DNA of 64,000 bases from RPQJ01 sp963732375. GTDB lineage: Bacteria > Pseudomonadota > Gammaproteobacteria > Steroidobacterales > Steroidobacteraceae. Both the position numbers and the translations under genes were made by a program. Shown here one piece after another: positions 41,706 to 50,967 of this stretch (position 1 is its first letter; each line of letters starts with the position of its first letter). Where the stretch lies: positions 310,001 to 374,000 of the forward strand of contig CAVSZE010000012.1 of NCBI GenBank assembly GCA_963732375.1. The letters run 5' to 3'. The notes under the pieces were generated by a model that was given only the letters and a program-made list of their open reading frames with translations, searched no databases and was not told the origin of the DNA.

Positions 41706-42338
41706 ATGGCGGCACCGGACCCCCGGTTGAGCTTGGGCGCGCGTATCTCCACAACTCGCAATGCGAACTGGCGCACGGCTGCGGGCTTCGGCTTGCTGCT
41801 GGTCGCTTTATGGCTGGCCGGCCCGGGCGTGACGGCGTGCCTGCGCTACGAGCGTGCCGCTGTACTCGGGGGGCAGGCCTGGCGCCTGGTGAGTGGGCAC
41901 CTAGTGCACGCGGACGCCGCTCACCTGGCATGGAATCTGGCCGGCGCGGCACTTGTGTGGTGGATGTTCGCCGCGGAGTTCAGTCGCCGTGGCTGGTGTC
42001 TCGTCATGCTCGCTTCGACCGCAGCGATCGACCTTGGTTTCATTTTCCTGATGCCGCAGCTCGAGTGGTACGTGGGCTTCTCCGGCGTGCTGCACGGCTG
42101 CATGGCGGCGGGACTCGTCGCGTGGCTGGGCAGGGCGCGCGACCCGGTCACGCTCACCGTGGCCCTGCTGTTCGCGGCCAAGCTCGGCTGGGAGCATTTC
42201 GCGGGGCCAATGCCGTTCACCAGCGCCACGCTCGTGCTCCCGGTAGTGGTGGAGGCGCATAGTTTCGGCGCGATCGGCGGGGCGGTCGCCGCGCTTGGCC
42301 TGCTGCACGAACGTCGAAAGGGTGGCACGCCGCTATAA
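41706..42338 (+). CDS. rrtA: Rhombosortase (GlyGly-CTERM processing intramembrane protease)
   Basis: Rhomboid-family serine protease expected to cleave proteins with a C-terminal GlyGly-CTERM tail on their way to the type II secretion system. The 210-residue protein has about six membrane helices. The catalytic pair is S126 in YVGFSGVLHG and H185 in EAHSFGAIGG, and the upstream GHLVHADAAHLAWN loop fits the subfamily, which is shorter than classical rhomboids. It is transcribed divergently from gspG; this link to secretion genes supports the call. No GlyGly-CTERM substrate was seen in the window. Confidence 0.88.
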   Translation: MAAPDPRLSLGARISTTRNANWRTAAGFGLLLVALWLAGPGVTACLRYERAAVLGGQAWRLVSGHLVHADAAHLAWNLAGAALVWWMFAAEFSRRGWCLVMLASTAAIDLGFIFLMPQLEWYVGFSGVLHGCMAAGLVAWLGRARDPVTLTVALLFAAKLGWEHFAGPMPFTSATLVLPVVVEAHSFGAIGGAVAALGLLHERRKGGTPL

Positions 42339-42339
42339 T
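42334..42339 (+). promoter_or_regulatory. Candidate -10 box for the fab operon
   Basis: A perfect TATAAT overlaps the rrtA stop codon, 41 bases before fabD. The -35 region about 17 bases upstream is poor, so an activator or an extended contact may be needed. A GGGGAG ribosome-binding site follows just before fabD. Confidence 0.5.
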
Positions 42340-42379
42340 CTGCCGGCCGCAAGGGGCGGCCCGCGCACCGGGGAGAGTC

Positions 42380-43321
42380 ATGTCGCTGGCATTCGTGTTT
42401 CCGGGCCAGGGTTCACAGTCTGTCGGGATGCTGGCGGCGCTCGCCGCGGCGGAACCGATCGTGCAGCAGACTTTTGCGGAGGCTTCCGCGGTCCTGGACT
42501 ACGACCTCTGGGCGCTTTGCCAGCAGGGGCCCGATTCGGACCTCGGGGCCACCGAGCGAACCCAGCCTGCCATGCTCGCAGCCGGCGTCGCCACCTGGCG
42601 CGCCTGGCGCAATCGCGGCGGCCCCATGCCCTCGGCCATGGCGGGACACAGCCTCGGCGAGTACACGGCGCTCGTCTGCTCGGATGCACTCGACTTCCGC
42701 ACCGCCGTGGACCTGGTGCGATTCAGGGGCCAAACCATGCAGCGCGCAGTGCCGCTCGGAACCGGCGCGATGGCGGCAATCCTCGGGCTATCCGACGACG
42801 AGGTCGCCGCCGCCTGCAGCGAAGCGGCGAACGGCGAGGTCGTCGAGCCGGTCAATTTCAACGCGCCGGGGCAGGTGGTCATCGCCGGGCACGCATCGGC
42901 GGTGTTGCGCGCGATCGAGGCGGCCAAGGCCCGCGGTGCCAAGCGTGCCGTCGCGCTTCCGGTCAGTGTCCCGTCGCACAGCAGCCTGATGACAGGTGCG
43001 GCCGACGAGCTGGCCGCGCGACTCGCAGGGGTCGAGATACGGATGCCGAACGTGCCCGATGTGTACACGGTGGACGTGAAGCGCCACCAGACCCCGGACG
43101 GCATCCGTGCAGCGCTGCGCGAACAGCTCTTCAAACCGGTGCGCTGGGCAGACACGATTCGCGCCATGCTGGCGGCCGGTGCCACGACGCTGATTGAATG
43201 CGGCCCCGGCAAGGTGCTCACTTCGCTTAACCGGCGGGTCGAGCGTCGCGCGGACCTGAAGCTGCTTGCGATCGACGATCCGGAATCATTGGCGGCGGCT
43301 CTCACGGCCGCAGGGGTGTAA
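42380..43321 (+). CDS. fabD: Malonyl-CoA:ACP transacylase
   Basis: Loads malonyl groups onto acyl carrier protein for fatty acid synthesis. The 313-residue protein has FPGQGSQSVGM near the start, the catalytic Ser S91 in AGHSLGEYTALV and the catalytic His in VPSHSSLM (about 201). GPGKVLTSLNRR at the C-terminus is also typical. It is followed four bases later by fabG. Confidence 0.97.
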   Translation: MSLAFVFPGQGSQSVGMLAALAAAEPIVQQTFAEASAVLDYDLWALCQQGPDSDLGATERTQPAMLAAGVATWRAWRNRGGPMPSAMAGHSLGEYTALVCSDALDFRTAVDLVRFRGQTMQRAVPLGTGAMAAILGLSDDEVAAACSEAANGEVVEPVNFNAPGQVVIAGHASAVLRAIEAAKARGAKRAVALPVSVPSHSSLMTGAADELAARLAGVEIRMPNVPDVYTVDVKRHQTPDGIRAALREQLFKPVRWADTIRAMLAAGATTLIECGPGKVLTSLNRRVERRADLKLLAIDDPESLAAALTAAGV

Positions 43322-43325
43322 CGCA

Positions 43326-44066
43326 ATGCTTGAAAACGACCTCGCTCTCGTCACCGGAGCCTCCCGTGGCATTGGTCGGGCGATCGCGCTCGAACTCGGC
43401 CGGCGCGGCGCCAACGTGATCGGTACTGCCACGTCCGATGCAGGCGCGGCGTCGATCGGTGACGCGCTGGCGGCAGCGGGACTGCGCGGGCGAGGCGTGG
43501 TGCTCGACGTCTCGAACGCCGGGTCGGTCGAGCGCTGCTTCAAGGAACTCGAGGCCGCCGAAGGCACGCCCACGATCCTGGTCAATAACGCAGGCGTGAC
43601 CCGCGACGGCCTGCTGATGCGTATGGGCGCCGAGGACTGGCAGACGGTGATCGACACCGACCTCACGGCCGTCTACAGGACCTGTAAGGCGGTCATGCGG
43701 GGGATGATGAAGGCGCGGCGCGGGCGAATCATCAATATCGCGTCGGTGGTCGCTGTCATGGGCAATGCGGGCCAGTGCAATTACGCGGCCGCCAAGGCCG
43801 GGCTGATCGGCTTCAGCAAGAGCCTGGCCAGGGAGGTCGGCTCGCGCGGAATAACGGTCAATGTCGTGGCCCCGGGCTTCATCGTCACCGACATGACCGA
43901 CGCGTTGAACGAACAGGCGCGCGAGTCACTGCTGGAGCAGGTGCCGCTCGGGCGGCTCGGATCCCCGGACGACATTGCACACGCCGTTGCGTTCCTGTCT
44001 TCGCCCCAGGCGGGCTACGTGACGGGGGAAACCCTGCATGTAAACGGCGGTATGTACATGATTTGA
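43326..44066 (+). CDS. fabG: 3-oxoacyl-ACP reductase
   Basis: NADPH-dependent reductase of fatty acid elongation. The 246 residues show the Rossmann motif TGASRGIG, NNAG (87-90), and the SDR catalytic set S140, Y153, K157 (NIASVVAVMGNAGQCNYAAAKAG). The C-terminus GYVTGETLHVNGGMYM is the FabG form. ATG 43326 is used; an upstream in-frame start would lie in fabD. Position between fabD and acpP separates it from the catabolic SDR at 59 kb. Confidence 0.97.
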   Translation: MLENDLALVTGASRGIGRAIALELGRRGANVIGTATSDAGAASIGDALAAAGLRGRGVVLDVSNAGSVERCFKELEAAEGTPTILVNNAGVTRDGLLMRMGAEDWQTVIDTDLTAVYRTCKAVMRGMMKARRGRIINIASVVAVMGNAGQCNYAAAKAGLIGFSKSLAREVGSRGITVNVVAPGFIVTDMTDALNEQARESLLEQVPLGRLGSPDDIAHAVAFLSSPQAGYVTGETLHVNGGMYMI

Positions 44067-44084
44067 AAGAGTTTTAAGTTCGAA

Positions 44085-44115
44085 TTGGACCACATGCGAC
44101 GCTTGCACTTAGAAT
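44085..44115 (+). promoter_or_regulatory. Possible acpP promoter
   Basis: TTGGAC (44085-44090) and TAGAAT (44110-44115) are separated by 19 bases in the 120-base gap between fabG and acpP. acpP is usually expressed more strongly than its neighbours, so a promoter here is expected; the long spacer makes this one uncertain. Confidence 0.4.
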
Positions 44116-44186
44116 ACGCGCCCCATGCCGGGTACTCAAAGGGGAGGCCCGGCTGGCATCGTTTCCCACAGAGGACTCCGAAGACA

Positions 44187-44429
44187 ATGAGCACCATCGA
44201 ACAGCGGGTCAAGGCGATTGTTGCCGAACAGCTGGGGGTGAAGGAAGAAGAGGTCAACAACGATTCGTCCTTCGTCGATGACCTCGGCGCAGACTCGCTA
44301 GACACGGTCGAACTCGTGATGGCGCTCGAGGAAGAGTTCGAGACCGAGATTCCTGACGAGGACGCCGAAAAGATCACGACCGTCCAGCAGGCGATCGACT
44401 ACATCAACGAGCGACGCAGCCAGGCCTGA
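44187..44429 (+). CDS. acpP: Acyl carrier protein
   Basis: Carries growing acyl chains on a phosphopantetheine arm. The 80-residue acidic protein has the attachment serine S37 in LGADSLDTVELVMALEEEF. ATG 44187 gives the canonical start MSTIEQRVK with GAGGACT upstream. It lies between fabG and fabF in the standard order. Confidence 0.98.
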   Translation: MSTIEQRVKAIVAEQLGVKEEEVNNDSSFVDDLGADSLDTVELVMALEEEFETEIPDEDAEKITTVQQAIDYINERRSQA

Positions 44430-44499
44430 GCTGCGATCGGCCCGGCCGCCATGGACGGCGGTCGTGGCAACCACCTGCCTAGACCGGGGGACGCTGCTA

Positions 44500-45744
44500 T
44501 TGTCCAAGCGTAGAGTCGTCGTTACCGGCCTTGGCATAGTTTCACCACTCGGCAGCACCGTCGTATCCGCATGGGATGGCGTGTGCAACGGCCGCAGCGG
44601 TATCGCCATCCTGAACAGGATGGACACCAGCGCATTCCCGGTCCACATCGGTGGCGAAGTCGTCGGCTTCAATGCCGAGGACTACATGTCGTCGAAGGAC
44701 GTGCGGAAATTCGATCCGTTCGTGCCCTTCGGCTTTGCCGCTTCCGTGCAGGCGGTGAAGGACTCGGGTATCGAAGTGAACGAGGCGAATGCGCCTCGAA
44801 TCGGGGTCGCACTGGGAGCCGGAATCGGTGGTCTCAGCACCATCGAGGAGACGACGGCCAAGTGGCTTGAGTCGCGCTCGCCACGCAAGATCTCGCCGTT
44901 CTTCATCCCCGGCAGCATCATCAACGCGGCCGCCGGGCAGGTGTCGATCCACTTCGGCATGAAGGGACCGAACATCTCGCTGGTCACCGCGTGCACGACG
45001 TCCACGCACTCGATCGGCATCGCCGCCCGGTTGATCCAGTACGGCGACGCCGACGTAATGGTGGCCGGCGGCGCCGAGGCTGCCTTCACGCCGCTGGGGC
45101 TCGGCAGTTTTGGCCAGGCCCGCGCGCTGTCGACCCGTAACGACGAGCCAACGCGCGCCAGCCGCCCATGGGACCGCGACCGCGACGGATTCGTGATGTC
45201 CGAGGGTGCCGGTGCGATCGTGCTCGAGGAATACGAGCACGCGCGCGCGCGCGGAGCGCAGATATACGCGGAGTTCGCCGGCTTCGGGATGAGCGGCGAC
45301 GCCTACCACATCACGTCACCGCCGGAGGACGGCGAGGGCGCGCGCCTTGCGATGGTCGCCGCGGTTCGCGACGCAGGCGTGAACCCCGGGGACGTGCAGT
45401 ACATCAACGCGCACGCCACGTCGACCGAACTGGGCGATCGAGCCGAGACGATCGCCATCAAGCGTGCATTCGGTGACGCTGCGGCCGGCATCGCCGTGAG
45501 TTCGACAAAATCCATGACAGGCCACCTGCTCGGCGCTGCAGGCGTGGTCGAGGCCATCTTCACGATCCTGGCCATCCGCGACGGCATCGTGCCGCCCACC
45601 ATCAACCTCGAGAATCCCGACCCGGTCTGCGATCTCGACTACGTTCCGGGCAGCGCGCGTCGCATGCCGCTCCGGCTGGCGTTGTCGAATTCGTTCGGAT
45701 TCGGCGGCACCAACGGCAGTCTCGTCTTCCGCGCCCCGCAGTGA
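44500..45744 (+). CDS. fabF: 3-oxoacyl-ACP synthase II
   Basis: Condensing enzyme of fatty acid elongation. The protein is 414 residues when started at TTG 44500 (SKRRVVVTGLGIVSPLG), which matches the family start and has GGGGGA at about -12; a GTG 36 bases earlier would add an unlikely peptide. The Cys-His-His triad is visible: C165 in VTACTTSTHSIG, His in INAHATSTELGD and His in KSMTGHLLGAAG. The C-terminal NSFGFGGTNGSLVF is intact. Overlaps pabB by four bases. Confidence 0.96.
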   Translation: MSKRRVVVTGLGIVSPLGSTVVSAWDGVCNGRSGIAILNRMDTSAFPVHIGGEVVGFNAEDYMSSKDVRKFDPFVPFGFAASVQAVKDSGIEVNEANAPRIGVALGAGIGGLSTIEETTAKWLESRSPRKISPFFIPGSIINAAAGQVSIHFGMKGPNISLVTACTTSTHSIGIAARLIQYGDADVMVAGGAEAAFTPLGLGSFGQARALSTRNDEPTRASRPWDRDRDGFVMSEGAGAIVLEEYEHARARGAQIYAEFAGFGMSGDAYHITSPPEDGEGARLAMVAAVRDAGVNPGDVQYINAHATSTELGDRAETIAIKRAFGDAAAGIAVSSTKSMTGHLLGAAGVVEAIFTILAIRDGIVPPTINLENPDPVCDLDYVPGSARRMPLRLALSNSFGFGGTNGSLVFRAPQ

Positions 45745-47093
45745 CCGAGCGGGCTTTCTGGCCCGGCGATGCACTGCTCGGGTTGCACGCACGATTCCCG
45801 GATCGCTACCCGGTGCTGCTCGAGAGCGTCGGCGGCGACATGCCTCTCAGCCGTTACGACGTATTGCTGTGCCTGCCTGGTGAATGCCTGGTCGCGAGGC
45901 CGGACGGCCTGCTGGAGAGCGGTGCGCCGCTCACGGGCACAGGATTTCTCGATGCGCTGGATCGCTGGTGGCGTGACGAATCGGCCGGCGGCACGATGAC
46001 TGCCGAAGTTCCTTTCGGCGGCGGCTGGTTTCTCTATGTCGGCTACGAACTCGCCGCGGAAATCGAACCGAGCCTGAGACTCCCGCAATCGCGCCACCCG
46101 CGCGCAATCGCGTGGCGCATGCGCGGCGCGTTGGTGCGTGACCGCTGGACCGGGGCGACCTCGTTTCACGCCGAGCGAGGTTACGAAGGCACGCTGCGTG
46201 GGGACGTGGAGCGGGACCTGGCAAGCACCGTGGTAGAGACTCCGGCCCGCAGCGATCTCCTTACCGGCGACGTCGCGGAGGATCCGCCCGACGCGTTCCT
46301 GGACGGCGTTCAATCGGTACTCGAAGCCATCGGTCGCGGCGACGTCTACCAGGCGAACCTGTCTCGCGGATGGGCGGCACGACTGGCCGATGGCGTGTCG
46401 CCGGCGGAAATCTACCGACGGCTGCGCACGGCGAATCCGGCACCATTCGCCGGGATTGCAGCGTTGCCGGGGTTTACGCTGTTGAGTTCATCGCCGGAGC
46501 GACTGCTCGAGATCCGCGGAGGCATCGCGAGCACGCGACCGATCGCGGGCACCCGGCCTCGGGGCCGGACCACTGCGGACGACGACACGCTGAAGCGCGA
46601 CCTGGTGCTGAACGAGAAGGAACGCGCCGAGCACGTCATGCTGGTCGACCTGGAGCGCAGTGACCTCGGCCGCATCTGCCGTGGTGGAACCGTGCGCGTC
46701 GATGAGTACATGACGGTGGAGACGTATGCGACCGTGCATCACATCGTGTCCAACGTGACCGGCGAATTGCGCGAGGACGTCACGCCCGGCCAGGCGATCG
46801 CCGCGGTTTTCCCGGGCGGCACGATCACGGGCTGCCCCAAGGTGCGCTGCATGGATTTGCTCGCAGGGCTGGAGACCGCGCCGCGTGACGCGTATACCGG
46901 ATCCATGGGATACCTGGGACTGGACGGCTCGCTGGACCTCAACATACTGATCAGGACACTCACCGTGTCCGGCGACCGTGTCGAATTCCGGACCGGTGCC
47001 GGCATCGTCGCGGACTCCCGGCCGCAGGCGGAACTCGGGGAGACGCGCGCGAAGGCCCAGGGCCTGCTGCGTGCATTGGGGAGACTCGAATGA
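45741..47093 (+). CDS. pabB: Aminodeoxychorismate synthase component I
   Basis: Makes 4-amino-4-deoxychorismate from chorismate for folate synthesis, with ammonia from a PabA glutamine amidotransferase that is not encoded here. The 450-residue protein has the chorismate-binding domain: DVYQANLSRGW, RPIAGTRPRG, ERAEHVMLVDLERSDLGR, FPGGTITGCPK and the C-terminal RTGAGIVADS. GTG 45741 overlaps the fabF stop (GTGA). The following lyase gene and the fab-pab-mltG order support PabB over anthranilate synthase TrpE. Confidence 0.92.
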   Translation: MTERAFWPGDALLGLHARFPDRYPVLLESVGGDMPLSRYDVLLCLPGECLVARPDGLLESGAPLTGTGFLDALDRWWRDESAGGTMTAEVPFGGGWFLYVGYELAAEIEPSLRLPQSRHPRAIAWRMRGALVRDRWTGATSFHAERGYEGTLRGDVERDLASTVVETPARSDLLTGDVAEDPPDAFLDGVQSVLEAIGRGDVYQANLSRGWAARLADGVSPAEIYRRLRTANPAPFAGIAALPGFTLLSSSPERLLEIRGGIASTRPIAGTRPRGRTTADDDTLKRDLVLNEKERAEHVMLVDLERSDLGRICRGGTVRVDEYMTVETYATVHHIVSNVTGELREDVTPGQAIAAVFPGGTITGCPKVRCMDLLAGLETAPRDAYTGSMGYLGLDGSLDLNILIRTLTVSGDRVEFRTGAGIVADSRPQAELGETRAKAQGLLRALGRLE

Positions 47094-47896
47094 TTGGACG
47101 AAGGCTGGTCAACGGTTCGGAGACCGCGGGTATCGCGGCGGACGACCGGGGCCTGCAGTATGGTGATGGGCTTTTCGAGACCATGGCCGCGGCGGGCGGT
47201 CGCATACCCCGTTTGCCCCTGCACCTGGCCCGGCTCGAGGACGGCTGTCGCCGGCTCAGGATCCCGATGCCATCGGTGAGCCTGATCGAGGACGAGTGCG
47301 GGCGGGTCCTGGAAGGGATGGGCACGGCGACGGTGAAGCTCACGATCACCCGGGGCCCCGGACCGCGGGGTTACCGGCCCACGACCGACCCGTCGGTCAC
47401 GCGAATCGTCGTATCGTCGGCGGCACGCCCGCGAGGTGATGCGCTCCCTCCCGCAGTGCTCAGGATTTGCGACACGCGGCTGGGCCTGAATCCGCTGCTG
47501 GCGGGGCTGAAGCACCTGAACAGGCTCGAGCAGGTCATGGCCTGCTCGGAGTGGGACGACCCCGGAATCGACGAAGGCCTCATGCTCTCGAACGACGGGC
47601 GGCTGGTGTCCGCCACGGCCGCCAATGTATTCCTGGTCGAGGACGGGCGCCTGGTGACACCGGCGATACGTGACTGCGGTGTCGCGGGGGTGATGAGACA
47701 GGTAGTGCTCGCGGCGGCGGCAGACAGTGGGCTCTCCGTCGTCGTCGAAGACGTGCAACCGGATCGGCTGGCCACTGCTGATGAACTGTTCGTGACCAAT
47801 GCCGTCGTCGGAATCCGTCCTGTCCAGGAAATTGCCGGCATTCGGCGCTGGCCGGCCGGCGAGGTCACGCGCAAGTTGATGGACTGCACTGCTTGA
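47090..47896 (+). CDS. pabC: 4-amino-4-deoxychorismate lyase
   Basis: PLP enzyme releasing 4-aminobenzoate and pyruvate. The 268 residues belong to fold-type IV: DRGLQYGDGLFETM near the start, PLP lysine K141 in LAGLKHLNRLEQVMA, and the cofactor-binding GLMLSNDGRLVSATAANVFLV region. ATG overlaps the pabB stop by ATGA. Related branched-chain and D-amino acid aminotransferases share the fold, but the operon makes PabC clear. Confidence 0.94.
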   Translation: MIGRRLVNGSETAGIAADDRGLQYGDGLFETMAAAGGRIPRLPLHLARLEDGCRRLRIPMPSVSLIEDECGRVLEGMGTATVKLTITRGPGPRGYRPTTDPSVTRIVVSSAARPRGDALPPAVLRICDTRLGLNPLLAGLKHLNRLEQVMACSEWDDPGIDEGLMLSNDGRLVSATAANVFLVEDGRLVTPAIRDCGVAGVMRQVVLAAAADSGLSVVVEDVQPDRLATADELFVTNAVVGIRPVQEIAGIRRWPAGEVTRKLMDCTA

Positions 47897-48933
47897 GTCG
47901 TCTGCTGACCAGCCTGCGGGTGGCCGTCGGCCTTGCGATCGCAGCCATGCTGGCGCTGGCCGGAGCATGGCTGGCGGTGGATCGATGGCTCGATACGCCC
48001 GTGGCGGTCGACGACGGCGCCCACAGGATCGAAGTACCCGTCGGCCAGCCATTCTCGCGCACCGCGCAGGACCTCGCCGGGCGCGGTTTCATCGATCATC
48101 CGCGTCTCTTCGCGGCCTATGCGCGCCTGCGCGGCACGGATGCCCGGGTACGTGCCGGAGAGTACGAAATCCCGCCCGGCACGAGTCCGCGAAAATTGCT
48201 GGCACTGCTGGAGTCGGGCGCGGTGGTGCGGCGTTCCATCACCGTGGTGGAGGGCTGGACGTTCCGCGACCTGCGCCGCGCGCTCGAGAACGACACGGCA
48301 ATCGTGCAGACGCTGGCCGGGCAGGACGGCGCGGCGATCATGGCCGCGCTCGGCGAGCCGGGTGTTGCGGCCGAAGGCTCGTTCTTCCCGGATACCTACC
48401 TGTACGACAAGGGCACGACCGATCTCGCGATCCTGCGCAAGGCGAGGGAACGCATGCGCATGGAACTCGACGCGGCGTGGCAGTCGCGGGCACCGGGCCT
48501 GCCGCTGGCGACGGCCTACGAAGCGCTGGTGCTCGCTTCTATCGTCGAGAAGGAGACCGCGCTCGCCACTGAACGCCCGCGCATCGCGGGGGTGTTTATT
48601 CACCGTCTGCGCACTGGCATGCGACTGCAGACCGATCCCACAGTGATCTACGGACTTGGCGCCGATTTTGACGGCAACCTGCGTCGGTCGGACCTCGAGC
48701 GCGACGGGCCGTACAATACCTACACACGCGCGGGTCTGCCGCCGACGCCGATCGCGTTGCCGGGTGCGGCATCGCTGGCTGCGGCGGTCCGGCCCGATGA
48801 GCGTGGCGAAAACTATTTCGTGGCAACCGGCCTGCCGGACGGGAGCCACGAATTCTCCCGCACGCTTGCGGAACACGAACGGGCCGTGGCGCGATATCTG
48901 CGGCGATACCGGAATAAACCGACGGGGCACTGA
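47893..48933 (+). CDS. mltG: Endolytic murein transglycosylase MltG
   Basis: Membrane-bound lytic transglycosylase that cuts nascent glycan strands and terminates chain growth. The 346-residue protein has an N-terminal membrane helix (VAVGLAIAAMLALAGAWLAV) and the YceG-like domain, with the catalytic glutamate E219 in LASIVEKETAL. PTVIYGLG, YNTYTRAGLPPTPIALPG and NYFVATGLPDGSHEFS are conserved. TTG 47893 overlaps the pabC stop. The tmk start follows immediately. Confidence 0.95.
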   Translation: MSRLLTSLRVAVGLAIAAMLALAGAWLAVDRWLDTPVAVDDGAHRIEVPVGQPFSRTAQDLAGRGFIDHPRLFAAYARLRGTDARVRAGEYEIPPGTSPRKLLALLESGAVVRRSITVVEGWTFRDLRRALENDTAIVQTLAGQDGAAIMAALGEPGVAAEGSFFPDTYLYDKGTTDLAILRKARERMRMELDAAWQSRAPGLPLATAYEALVLASIVEKETALATERPRIAGVFIHRLRTGMRLQTDPTVIYGLGADFDGNLRRSDLERDGPYNTYTRAGLPPTPIALPGAASLAAAVRPDERGENYFVATGLPDGSHEFSRTLAEHERAVARYLRRYRNKPTGH

Positions 48934-49572
48934 ATGCGAGGCAGGTTCATCACGTTCGAGGGCGGGGAGGGCGTCGGCAAGTCCACGCAGGTCACTCGCC
49001 TCGCCGACTGGCTGCGCGCGGGCGGCCGTGATGTGGTGCTCACCCGCGAACCCGGCGGGACGCCGCGGGCGGAACAACTGCGCCGGATGCTGCTCGAGCG
49101 GGGCGACGAACCCATGCCGGAGTCCTGCGAACTGCTGTTGATGTTCGCGGCACGTGCAACGCACCTCGACAACCTGGTGCGACCGGCGCTGGACCGGGGT
49201 TCGTGGGTGCTCTGCGACCGCTTCACCGACGCGACCTATGCGTACCAGGGAGGAGGGCGAGGCGTTGCGGAGAGTCGCATCGATGCGCTCGCGGAGCTGG
49301 TGCACGGCGGATTCGAACCCGACCTGACCGTGTTGCTCGACGCGCCGGTCGAAACGGGCATGTCGCGCGCGCACGTTCGAAACGGCCGCGACGGCCCGGA
49401 TCGTTTTGAAACCGAACGCCACGAGTTCTTCGAGCGGGTGCGGGTGGCATATCTCGCGCGTGCCCGGCGCTATCCGTCGCGGGTGCGGGTCGTGGAGGCG
49501 GGCGGAACCGTCGAGGCCGTCGAGGCCGCCGTTCGCCGGCTCGTCGAACCGCTGCTCGGGGACGACCGATGA
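48934..49572 (+). CDS. tmk: Thymidylate kinase
   Basis: Phosphorylates dTMP to dTDP. The 212-residue protein has the P-loop FEGGEGVGKST (8-18), the DR motif in LCDRFTDATYAYQGGGRG and a LID region near RNGRDGPDRFE. TREPGGTPRAEQLR is typical. It directly follows mltG and overlaps holB by ATGA. Confidence 0.97.
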   Translation: MRGRFITFEGGEGVGKSTQVTRLADWLRAGGRDVVLTREPGGTPRAEQLRRMLLERGDEPMPESCELLLMFAARATHLDNLVRPALDRGSWVLCDRFTDATYAYQGGGRGVAESRIDALAELVHGGFEPDLTVLLDAPVETGMSRAHVRNGRDGPDRFETERHEFFERVRVAYLARARRYPSRVRVVEAGGTVEAVEAAVRRLVEPLLGDDR

Positions 49573-50600
49573 CCGAAGCTGCCGCCGCCACGGTCCTCCA
49601 GCCACTGGACATGTATCCCTGGCACGAACCAGCCCGCATGCGCATGCAGGCCGCAGCTACCGGCGCACGATTGCCGCACGCGGTGCTCGTCCATGGTCCG
49701 GCCGGGGTCGGAAAGGAGCGGTTTGCGGCAGCGCTCGCGGCCACGCTGCTCTGCACCGGTCGTGGCGAGCGCTTCGAAGCCTGCGGTGAGTGCGCGGACT
49801 GCATGCTCTGTCGCGCTGGATCGCACCCGGACCTGCACTGGCTGAGGCCGCTCGAGGACAAGAAGTCAGTTGGCGTGGACCAGGTGCGCGAAACCTGCGA
49901 AAAGCTGGCCATGACGAGCATGCGAAGGGGCTTTCGCATCGCGATCGTGCAGCCTGCGCAGGCCATGACCACCAGCGCCCAGAACGCGCTGCTGAAGACC
50001 CTGGAGGAGCCCGCGCCGCGTACGCTGCTGATGCTGGTGACGTCGAGGCCTTCGAGGTTGCTGCCGACGCTGCGCAGTCGCTGCCAGCGCCTCGAAATAG
50101 CCTGTCCGACGGCACCCGACGCACGCGTCTGGCTCGAGCGGGAGACCGGTGCAGCGGTAGCAGACGGGCTACTGGAGATTGCGGGCGGAGCGCCGCTGCG
50201 CGCGCTGGAAATTGCGCCTCACTTCGAGGCGCTGGACAGCCAGATGTCGACACTGCTGCAGGAATTGCTGGCGGGGCGGGTCGAGGCCTGCGCCGCGGCC
50301 GCGGACATGATGGGCGACGGCCTGCCCGCACGACTCGACTGGCTGGAGTGCTGGCTGGCGCTGGTGATCAGGGCCAGGACGTCGGTGACTGGGACGCCTG
50401 TCACGGTTAGGGGTGGGCCCGTGTTGCAAAGGACCGCCGACGAAGTGAACATAAGCGCCGCGTTCCAATTGGTGGACCGGGTGCGCGAGGTCCGGCGGCT
50501 CCTCGAAGGGTCCGCGGCCGCGCAACTAGTGATCGAGGCGCTGCTCGTCGAGGCCGCGGGCCTGCCGGGACGCAAAGGAGACTCACGATGGGCCCCGTGA
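49569..50600 (+). CDS. holB: DNA polymerase III subunit delta'
   Basis: Stator subunit of the clamp loader. The 343 residues include a degenerate P-loop HGPAGVGKE (42-50, Glu instead of Ser/Thr, consistent with no ATP hydrolysis), a zinc module with C72, C75, C78 and C81 (ACGECADCMLC), and the SRC-like PTLRSRCQRLE. QNALLKTLEEPAPRTLLMLVTSRP is the conserved core. It overlaps pilZ by 13 bases. Confidence 0.95.
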   Translation: MTEAAAATVLQPLDMYPWHEPARMRMQAAATGARLPHAVLVHGPAGVGKERFAAALAATLLCTGRGERFEACGECADCMLCRAGSHPDLHWLRPLEDKKSVGVDQVRETCEKLAMTSMRRGFRIAIVQPAQAMTTSAQNALLKTLEEPAPRTLLMLVTSRPSRLLPTLRSRCQRLEIACPTAPDARVWLERETGAAVADGLLEIAGGAPLRALEIAPHFEALDSQMSTLLQELLAGRVEACAAAADMMGDGLPARLDWLECWLALVIRARTSVTGTPVTVRGGPVLQRTADEVNISAAFQLVDRVREVRRLLEGSAAAQLVIEALLVEAAGLPGRKGDSRWAP

Positions 50601-50947
50601 CGAGGCAACCGAACAAGCCGGGACTGCTGACGCTAACCATCAAGGACAAGAGCGCGCTTTACCTGGCCTACATGCCATTCGTGAAGAACGGGGGCCTGTT
50701 CATACCGACCAGCAGCAACTACCGGCTCGGTGACGAGGTTTTCATGCTGCTGAACCTGATGGGCGAGGACGAGAAGCTGCCGGTGGCGGGGCGCGTCATC
50801 TGGATGACGCCGAAGGGCGCCCAGGGCAAGCGAACGGCAGGAATCGGCGTGCAGTTCAGCGAACAGGACCGGGGCAACACGCAGCGCAAGATAGAGTCGT
50901 ACCTGGCGGGTGCGCTGGGCGGCGATAAACCCACCCATACGATGTAA
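50588..50947 (+). CDS. pilZ: Type IV pilus assembly protein PilZ
   Basis: Small protein needed for type IV pilus biogenesis. The 119-residue PilZ domain lacks the RxxxR and DxSxxG c-di-GMP motifs and has NGGLFIPT in place of the second, as in the non-canonical PilZ of Pseudomonas and Xanthomonas. LTIKDKSALYLAYMPFVKNGG is the diagnostic opening. The tmk-holB-pilZ order is conserved. It therefore probably acts through protein partners such as PilB and FimX, not by binding c-di-GMP. Confidence 0.93.
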   Translation: MGPVTRQPNKPGLLTLTIKDKSALYLAYMPFVKNGGLFIPTSSNYRLGDEVFMLLNLMGEDEKLPVAGRVIWMTPKGAQGKRTAGIGVQFSEQDRGNTQRKIESYLAGALGGDKPTHTM

Positions 50948-50967
50948 GCCGGCCCCAGAGTGGGTCG

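Noticed and set aside
47371..49605. 744-codon minus-strand frame across pabC, mltG and tmk
   Set aside because: It runs through three confidently identified sense genes and has no protein signature.
50588..50947. c-di-GMP receptor role for PilZ
   Set aside because: The RxxxR and DxSxxG motifs are absent, so direct c-di-GMP binding is not expected.
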